Origin: Spongospora subterranea
Lineage: Eukaryota; Endomyxa; Phytomyxea; Plasmodiophorida; Plasmodiophoridae
Direction of reading: 5' to 3'
Assembly: GCA_900404475.1 (NCBI GenBank)
Contig: OUQQ01000553.1
Coordinates: 1 to 13,487 of the forward strand
DNA: 13,487 nt
The translations under genes and the position numbers were made by a program. The notes beneath the pieces are model-generated. The model did no database searches. It saw only the letters and a list, made by a program, of their open reading frames with translations, and had not been told where the DNA came from. Shown piece by piece: positions 7,327 to 13,487 of this stretch. Position 1 is the stretch's first letter. Each line of letters begins with the position of its first letter.

Positions 7327-7800
7327 TTCCACACCAAGGTCCGCCGTCGACCAGGCCGGCTCAGCGCCTGTTCCCAAAATTCTGATTCGATTTGCGTCAG
7401 TTGTGGGCTGGATTAGCCCAGGAACTCAGTGAAGTTAGTCCCTCGGTTGTTACGGACTCCGCGCGCAAAAGGCCAACTGTTACACTCTATAAATACACTT
7501 TACTGTCAACAGTTTACGACTTACCAGTGATTCAGAGTCAATCATATGTACAGTTGTCTGATACCTGGCCGGGTTTGGAATCGGGAATCTTTCTGCCAAG
7601 GCCAGTACGGCGGGTCGTAATGTTGACCAGAATCGAGCCGACCTGGGTGTCCCCGGCTACGAGCGGCTTGTACTAGGTCGGCTAGCCCGCTAAATGAAAT
7701 CCGCTGGGCGGCCATTTCTCACTGACTTGCGATTTACCATGTCGTCGTCCATCACGTTTCTGGGAACATATTCGAAATGAGATCTTATCATGACCAGCAA
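7327..7800. other. intergenic region, possible decayed LTR-like segment, no gene recognised
   Basis: The upstream region of the methyltransferase gene (minus) lies here. A segment from TGTTACGGAC (about 7448) to GGGTCGTAATG (about 7622) has a TATA-like CTATAAATA (7488-7496), and its ends are loosely inverted (TGTTACG/CGTAA), as in a small solo LTR. The match is weak and no target duplication was found. The open frames here lack recognisable motifs. Confidence 0.35.
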
Positions 7801-8114
7801 TTGGGTTGGCAACACGAGTTGGCGTACGCTGCCAACGGATATTGACCATGCTGATCAGGCACTGCAACAACGTAATGATGGTCGTCCAGGATGGGTAATC
7901 CGGGTCAAGGTCGCCATTTTCCTGGAACTGCCGACGTGAAACGACCTATTACTCGAAGTCACTACGACGGATTACACCTCGATCGTAGACCTTGCCGGTG
8001 TATTCGGCTACAAATGCATTGACCTCAAAGAATTCGCTAGCAAACAGCCCAAACCCCATGTGCTCGGTTGATTGCACATGACATTTCGCAAACAAATGCG
8101 AATATCGCAAGCAC
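7801..8114 (-). pseudogene. SET-domain methyltransferase fragment, copy 1 (left arm of palindrome)
   Basis: The minus strand reads MGFGLFASEFFEVNAFVAEY followed by TGKVYDR, the classic start of a SET domain ('GwGLfA...I..g.fv.EY.GEv'). Further on come FQENGDLDPDY and, after a 2-bp frame change relative to the other copy, YPLAAYANSCCQPNC, which matches the SET signature 'RFINHSC.PNC'. Stops (TAATAG) follow the first block. SET domains transfer methyl groups from SAM to lysines, usually of histones. This copy is cut at the palindrome centre and interrupted by stops, so it is probably not functional. Confidence 0.65.
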
Positions 8115-8393
8115 TGATTACCACAGGTGCTTGCAATTTGTTCTCCACACGCATTTTGCGAAATTTCATGTGCAATCAACCATGGGGTTTGGGCTGTTTG
8201 ATAGCGAATTCTTTGAGGTCAATGCATTTGTAGCCGAATACACCGGCAATGTCTGCGATCGAGATAGTTGACTTCAATGTTATAGGTCGTGTCACGTCGG
8301 CAGTTCCAGAAAAATGGCGACATTGACCCGGATTACACTGCCATCCTGGCCGAATCCGTTAGCAGCGTATGCCAACTCGTATTGCAAACAATC
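7801..8393. repeat. near-perfect palindrome (head-to-head inverted duplication) with a 12-nt centre
   Basis: Left arm 7801-8114 and right arm 8127-8393 are reverse complements around a 12-nt spacer (8115-8126). At the centre GCAAGCAC (8107-8114) faces GTGCTTGC (8127-8134). The best-preserved part, about 68 bp around ATGGGGTTTGGG and the EFFEVNAFVAEY coding stretch, differs by one base by eye. Arm differences include GAGCAC present only on the left, about 46 bp missing from the right arm near 8360, and a 2-bp deletion in the left arm. The arms could extrude as a long cruciform or fold as a hairpin RNA. Confidence 0.9.
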
Positions 8394-8500
8394 TCGTGAG
8401 TCTGCCTCCGAGCCTTTGAGGACGACGACAAAGTCATTTCACTCGAATTAGAAAGACCTGTGAGCGAACACGATCCGGTAATGTGTCAATTTGCGGACGA
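8127..8500 (+). pseudogene. SET-domain methyltransferase fragment, copy 2 (right arm and flank)
   Basis: The plus strand reads MGFGLFDSEFFEVNAFVAEY then TGNVCDRDS and a stop. FQKNGDIDPDYTAILAESV follows in another frame and keeps the reading that copy 1 lost. LAAYANSYC follows, in which the usual CxPNC end is degraded to YCKQ. Beyond the duplicated part, FEDDDKVISLELERP and MCQF (about 8417-8490) could be the C-terminal part of the same SET domain, but that is a guess. The two copies carry different lesions. Confidence 0.55.
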
Positions 8501-8900
8501 GCAATCTCGACAATGCGTTCGAAGTCGTCGTGGACCGCGGTAAACATGAACTGGGGAGATCTTCTTTGAAAGAGTCCTCCAATCACTTCTACAGCCACAG
8601 TCGCTAACCACTTGACCATTAGACTAACTCTGCAGTTAACTGATTTGATCCCGGTTTCGATGGCCAGCCGCTGCTACATGAGGTAACCTTATCGCCATCG
8701 CCCACAGTTATCGCAATCGCCATATCCACTGTCACCTTGTGCCCCATAACATGGCCGATGATGGGGTTTATCATCGATCGCAACAGACACCGTTGACGGC
8801 GTGGTGGCCCTGAAATTGGCAAGGAATATCGGGGGAAAAAAGGGGAAACTGTTCACGAAATAGATTGGTTTAATAATCGGATTAAAATGATTGTGATCAA
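8501..8900. other. unassigned region, no gene recognised
   Basis: Small open frames exist on the minus strand (8434-8619, starting MVKWLATVAVEVIGG, and 8619-8822), but neither shows a motif I recognise and they are not clearly joined by splice sites. The last 100 bp before 8901 are the 3' region of the channel gene on the minus strand. The region includes an 'A/G-only' tract, gggggaaaaaaggggaaa (about 8831-8848). Confidence 0.4.
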
Positions 8901-11548
8901 CTAGGGGTCAATCGTCTCCATTCTCTGTAATGTTCTTATCCGATCAGTTGTCGGCGGTCGATCACGACCGCGCTGCTGTGTGGAGAGCTCCTCGACCATC
9001 CGGGTCAGGATCGCTTGCTGCTTCATCATCATCTCCATTCTGGCCCTCACGATCTGGGCCCAGTTTCCTTCCGGCTCTTTCACCACCTCCGAGTAGAGCG
9101 GATGGCGATTCTTCCTGGCCATCACCTGATAATAGGCCTTGATTTGCCGATCGGACGATGTGCCCATGATCTCAACGATCTCCTTGGCGAACACCATCAT
9201 CCACTCTCCTTCCGCGTTTTCCACCACAGCGTTGAAGGTGTTCGACATCAGCGCGATCTGCAGCGCCAACTGAGCACATATTCCATGGCGATTCCGGAAA
9301 CCAATCACCAATATATTCAGCAACGTTATGACGATAATGACCATGTAGAATATAAACAGGGTTTGCGCCATCGCCACATTGTTCGTCGGGAGCGAATCCG
9401 CGAAAAACGAGTAATCGAAATCTGCGAAGAAATATTCAGGAAAAAGGGGTGAAAACATTGAGTGAAACCGACACCACCTCCGAATATCCAACGCAGCAGA
9501 ACCATAAGGACGTTCTGATATTTGATGGAGATTCCTTCTCGAAATAGGAGGAAATACGCGTTGGTGAACGGGAGGTAAAACGGGAGAAAGAACGCGAAGA
9601 ATCGCCTATTTCGGTTTGGTGAATAAACGATCGGGAAGGAGATGGACAGCACAACGATATTACGCGATGTCTTTCAGCATCAATATGACCATTGCAACCA
9701 TCGCCCCGGTCTGCTTAGGAACGCAGGCAAATCGGAGGAACTTGACGCCGAACAGTATATGGACCATTGCTGAGGAATTCACCCAATAAGGGCCCCTAAA
9801 TAAATTTGTCGGAACTTGGTGAAGATTGTTCGGGGAATGTTTTCCGGTTCTAACCACGATGACCTCAATCCAAAAACGACGAGGGTTTTACAGATTACGA
9901 CGAACAGCATTGATGAAAAGAATATGGAATCCGATATGTTCCATATCGAGGAGAACCAGTTCTTCCAACCCGCTTTGGATAAGTTTTTGAATGCACGATA
10001 GATTCCCCTGATCATGAACAGGATCACTGTCGAGAACACCGACGATCGATGAACGGGTTCGGCGAGAAACGGTGGGGATTACCGGCCAAGAGCAATGGGT
10101 AAACGGTAATGGGCAACGGCTCGCTATCGTTGGCGAGTTGGGCGACGGTCGGCCATTGATGGGATAGGGACAGGTAGAAGATCACGAACATCGTGTACTC
10201 AATCACTTGCGATAGCCAAACACGATGGGCGAACAGGTCCCATGCTTCTTGCAATATGACCTCAACAAAATTCAGCAGTCAGATAACAGTCTGATCTTGG
10301 CGACAGACAACGATTGGACAGACGACATTAAGGTGAGGACATTCGTCCACAGTACAACACGATAACTTTTGGGGTAAAATGAAGTGATTGAGATTGAAAT
10401 ACCATTACGATCGGGGATAAAAGCAGTTCCTTTCTCTCGTAGCGAATCATGAGCTCTATTGATGAATATAGGGTCGGAAGGCGAGGGCGATGGAGTCCCC
10501 CCTTAACCACTGGTGCGACCTGATTGGCGGCGACGGCCGCCGATAGTTCATGTCCCTGACCCTTCATGTCGTGGTGGAACACCCCATCACCGTTGTTGTC
10601 GATCACGATGTTGGTGAAGTCGTACTTCCAGATCGCCCCGTCCTTGATCTGTTTGTGGCGCCGGCTGCGCTCTTGGAATATGGCCGACGTCAGCTCGGGC
10701 AGGACGGCGATCGACATGGCGTATGGGGAGTTGCCCATATGGTCAACTAGGAAGGGATTAGCGCCATACTGGATCAGGAGCGAGGCCGAATCCAGATCGG
10801 GCGCCGTTTCCAGCACAATGTGAAGTGGCGATCGATTCCGGTCATCAACAACCGATGATTCTATCCCTCTCGTTAACAACATTTCTGAGAACGCCAATTT
10901 CATCAGGTTGAACGACGATGTGACATCGGTCGAAGGGGAACGAACCTATAGCTGATAAGGAGTTGGAGCTGGCGGCGGCGTGGAGAAGGGTGCTGAAATA
11001 GGTGTTGGAGAGCGGATCGGGATCCGATATGGTCTCGATCGGATACCCGTTATCGAGAACGCATTCCAGAACGGCGTCGTGCCCGAACGACGCCGCGACG
11101 AACGCCGCATGATGGATACAGCTCGGCGTCGACGGCGAGTTGGCAGGATACGATAGATCGGCTCCGGCCGCGATCACTAACGCAAACAGCAACGGTTCAG
11201 AGGTAAACGATCGGGGAGCCAGGGACCCAACAACGACGAACGGGCTTGTACGACCTGGACCATCCCGGCCTGGTCGAGATCGGAATGGACCGGGCTGACC
11301 ACACACGCGATCGGCGTCAGACCGTTGTCGTCGTAGCGGAAATTCCAGTCGACGTTGGTGGATTGGAGGACGATATCCAGCGCCATCTCGGGCTGGTTAC
11401 GGGTCAGACAGGTCAGGAACGATGATTGATGGGCTAAAGGGCCGTCGACCCGATCGGATTGCCTGCCGCCCTCGCTAATGGGGACGGCGCATGAACCAGC
11501 GCGATTCGTAACGCCATCTTCCACGATCGAGTATTTGCTCGTTTCCAT
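8901..11548 (-). CDS. ankyrin-repeat TRP-type cation channel (TRPV/TRPA-like)
   Basis: Predicted plasma- or ciliary-membrane cation channel of 699 aa. Nine exons: 11548-11242, 11176-10946, 10884-10403, 10260-10083, 10026-9855, 9795-9664, 9605-9478, 9421-9309 and 9257-8901. All introns are GT...AG and the joined length is an exact multiple of 3. The N-terminus has several ankyrin repeats (MVQVVQALIAAGADLSY, YFSTLLHAAASSNSLSAIEM, SPLHIVLE...LLIQYGANPFLVD). A linker leads to ELMIRYERKELLLSPIVM/VILQEAWDLF, typical of the pre-S1 region. S1 is near 359-373, S2 388-407, S3 431-452, S4 464-480, S5 500-522, the pore FGGDFDY near 541-547, and S6 560-582 running into IALMSNTFNAVVENAEGEW, the hallmark S6-to-TRP-box end. 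The tail is basic and helical. Introns are 56-65 nt apart from 142 nt (10261-10402) and 51 nt (9258-9308). A nearby donor at 10408 is an alternative. The subfamily is inferred. Confidence 0.85.
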
Positions 11549-11718
11549 ATTAGATTGGGGAGGGAGCGGATCGATCTCACTGCAAACCGCCCAATTTCAG
11601 GGAAAATATCTGTTCGGCGACTACAGCTGGAATAGCGACGGAGATGTGAAATTCAGAACAATTTCAGACGATAAAGCGAAATGGAGATAAAATAACTGTA
11701 ATGGATATATATATATAT
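11549..11718. promoter_or_regulatory. promoter region of the channel gene, with a (TA)n tract
   Basis: The 170 bp between the LIMR-family stop codon and the channel start codon must contain the channel promoter and the LIMR 3' end. A TATATATATATAT tract (about 11705-11717) lies about 160 bp upstream of the channel ATG and could act as a TATA-like element or as a polyadenylation-efficiency element for the LIMR gene. The role is inferred from position only. Confidence 0.4.
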
Positions 11719-13293
11719 TTAAGCACCTTCAACGACAGCACTACTCCTGATATTGATCTCTTTGCGCTTTCCTTTAGAACTGACCGCAACAACCAATAGT
11801 GTGATTAGAAAAATCCATAACATCAGATACATATAGATGTTGTCGTAGAATAGGACGCCTTTGAAGAAGCGGATATTGTTAATCCTCAAAAGAAAGATCA
11901 TCCCGATGACGGTTCCGGCTACGTAATCAGCGAAAGCAATGGTGCAGAATTGAATCAATGGCACAACTAGCGCCAGAATCAGCCAAGAGTTGACCAAAAA
12001 CGCGCTCATTAGTGTGTTGCCAACTTCCATCGGGTATATCGAGAGCCAAGCCGTCCCGAGACTGAATTTGAACGAGCCTTTGATCGCCGACAGCAACAGG
12101 TATTCGGATAGCACTACGAACGCCACAATGCTGAACACGGGAAATGTACCGCCGAACTTCTGCAATTCTAGGAGAACGGTACTCAAAGCTGGCGAGGCGT
12201 CAACCACGACGGCCAGGGTCAAATGAACAATCCATGCGATGGTCAGGATGGCGTAAATAACACCCAAGAGTAACTGCAGGCCATACCATAGTGGATTACC
12301 GCCTCGATAGGAATATCTGAAGAAGCAACCATCAAATTAAATTCTAAAGAATGTGGGGAACGATGAGCTAACGCGATTTCCAGCGTCATTCGCCTCCTTT
12401 TCAGCTCATATGTCTGCATTTCAAGGGCTAACAGCTCCTTCCGACTTCGTTTTGTTGATCTGCCCACAAACAGATTCAGGGACCCTTTACGCGATTGCCC
12501 TACATCTTGAGCGGCTTTTAACAGCACGCTGGCCTCCCGACCTGCATCAGCGAAACCCGTTAATTGTGAAATATGTTCATAATCAATTAATCCTCCTACC
12601 GATCGCCTGTTTTTCTCTTGTGTATTCCACAATGTTCAGCGCTTTAGGTCGGTGAATGAATGCTCGAACCATATCGATAGGCAACATGGCAACACCGATC
12701 GGAACGAATAAAATAAAGGCAATCCAGCCGATCATTGCCATTATCGCCAATCCAAAGTACCCAATACTGATATGATCGGAATAGATTTGTGATAACGACG
12801 ATGGAATATAATTCCAACCAGAACGTGATTGAAACCTCTGGATATCTTCCGGCGATAAACTGTTGGTGCCGAAGAAGGGATAGAGGATGGCGATCGCGAC
12901 CCCAATCAACATCAGAGGAACCAATCCGTAAATGAGGGAGCGACAGACACTTTTATCGGTAGATGATTCCTCGTAAAAGGCGATGGCGAGAGGAATGATG
13001 ATCACGAGAAAGGCAGCGATGTTGATAAACATGGCGATCCAGACATAATAAATTATTGATGAGAGCGCATCTGATGATCGACAGGCGACATCAATTGGAA
13101 ACAATGCCACACTCGAGACGGCCAAGAATAGCGAATAAATGACGACGAATTTGGGCAGAAGCGCAACATTCTTGTCGTCCGGATGACCAAACTTGATAAC
13201 CAGAAGGACAGAGCCAGCAACAGCAATCACCGCTAAACTGATAAACACGATCAATAAGATGACGACGTCAAAATATAGTGTCGAATCCGTCAT
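11719..13293 (-). CDS. LIMR/LMBR1-family multispanning membrane protein
   Basis: Exons 13293-12600, 12541-12373 and 12316-11719 are joined by introns of 58 nt (GTAGGA...ATGCAG, phase 1) and 56 nt (GTTAGC...TTCAG, phase 2), giving 486 aa, close to plant and protist LIMR proteins. About nine hydrophobic segments are seen. Diagnostic blocks are FGHPDDKNVALLPKFVVIY and ALFPIDVA near residues 35-65, VAMLPIDMVRAFIHRPKAL then EYTREKQAIGREAS (spanning intron 1), a charged cytosolic loop, YSYRGGNPLWYGLQLLLG after intron 2, and IYPMEVGNTLMSAFLVN near the C-terminus. Relatives include lipocalin-receptor-like LMBR1L and the lysosomal cobalamin exporter LMBRD1. The plant-type LIMR branch fits best, and its transported substrate is not established. 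The start is the first ATG of the open frame, and the downstream residues match the family start. Confidence 0.88.
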
Positions 13294-13351
13294 TGTGAGT
13301 AATGACGGTTAAGAGGTTATATGGCGGCCGTGGTGGATGACGGAGGGGGAA
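13294..13351 (-). promoter_or_regulatory. immediate upstream region of the LIMR-family gene
   Basis: This short spacer lies between the LIMR start codon (minus strand) and the tandem repeat. It contains 'gtgagtaatgacggttaa' next to the ATG. No TATA box or other motif was recognised. Confidence 0.35.
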
Positions 13352-13487
13352 TATAGCCCAACTGGTGATGGCTAGATCCGCTACTGCCTTCACCGGAGTT
13401 GGGGATTGTAGCGCCCAACTGGCAATGGCTGTAACAAGATGAGATCCGCTACTGCCTTCACTGGGGAGGGGGATTATAGCGCCCAAC
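13352..13487. repeat. tandem direct repeat, about 57-68 bp units, running off the window end
   Basis: Two full units and the start of a third share TAGCGCCCAACTGG, then GATCCGCTACTGCCTTCAC, then GGGGATT. The CCCAACTGG landmarks lie at 13357, 13414 and 13482, so the spacings are 57 and 68 bp. The second unit has about 9-11 extra bases (gtaacaaga...). The spacings are not both multiples of three, so protein repeats are unlikely. This is a degenerate minisatellite whose full extent lies outside the window. Confidence 0.75.

Noticed and set aside
9015..9452. 145-aa plus-strand open frame rich in His
   Set aside because: It lies antisense to the conserved S6 and C-terminal exons of the channel. 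Its His runs come from CATCAT antisense to Met-rich codons.
9660..9664. Frameshift mutation at the end of the channel S4-S5 linker
   Set aside because: The apparent TAA stop and frame change at 9662 are explained by a 58-nt GT...AG intron (9606-9663) that restores the S5 segment.
11478..11690. 70-aa plus-strand open frame in the channel upstream region
   Set aside because: It has no recognisable motif and overlaps the channel start antisense. It was considered as a small gene but is unsupported.
13268..13486. 72-aa minus-strand open frame through the tandem repeat
   Set aside because: The unit spacings (57 and 68) are not both multiples of three, so it does not encode a regular protein repeat. 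It only happens to be open.

Overview
The window is nuclear DNA of a small-genome, intron-bearing eukaryote that makes motile cilia or flagella. Four protein genes are interrupted by short GT...AG introns, most of them 56-65 nt. One gene encodes an outer-dynein-arm docking protein, and a tRNA-Tyr gene carries the usual eukaryotic intron. Degenerate Ty3/gypsy and Ty1/copia fragments are also present. Together these suggest a flagellated protist or zoosporic (fungus-like) organism. The sequence alone does not let me name the lineage.

Left third (1-4500), a retroelement graveyard. A broken Ty3/gypsy reverse-transcriptase/connection fragment (minus strand) occupies about 1-320. It is followed by a gene-free stretch that ends in a G-rich block and a small palindrome. 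An intron-containing tRNA-Tyr(GTA) gene lies at 1084-1168 (minus). From 1272 to 3232 there is an inverted-repeat structure whose two roughly 0.5-kb arms each fuse a copia 5'-leader/gag-start to an oppositely oriented copia protease-downstream segment. Between the arms lies a decayed minus-strand copia gag-zinc knuckle-protease fragment. Directly to the right, on the plus strand, are remnants of copia integrase and RNase H with most of the reverse transcriptase missing.

Middle (4500-8900). An ODAD1/CCDC63/DC2-like coiled-coil gene of 3 exons (plus) converges on an NTMT1-type N-terminal X-Pro-Lys methyltransferase gene of 3 exons (minus). Beyond them is a head-to-head near-palindrome of two decayed SET-domain fragments (7801-8393), then about 500 bp in which no gene is recognisable.

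Right third (8900-13487). Two minus-strand membrane-protein genes lie in tandem. One is a 9-exon ankyrin-repeat TRP-type cation channel (699 aa predicted); one of its introns (51 nt) is in frame and hidden inside an open reading frame. The other is a 3-exon LIMR/LMBR1-family multispanning membrane protein (486 aa predicted). A short tandem repeat lies upstream of the LIMR gene at the window edge.

The four intact genes are ordinary eukaryotic housekeeping or ciliary genes and do not form an operon-like system. The unusual material is the two independent inverted duplications (copia and SET), the possible tRNA-Lys-complementary primer site, the His-to-Tyr change in the methyltransferase, and the in-frame channel intron.
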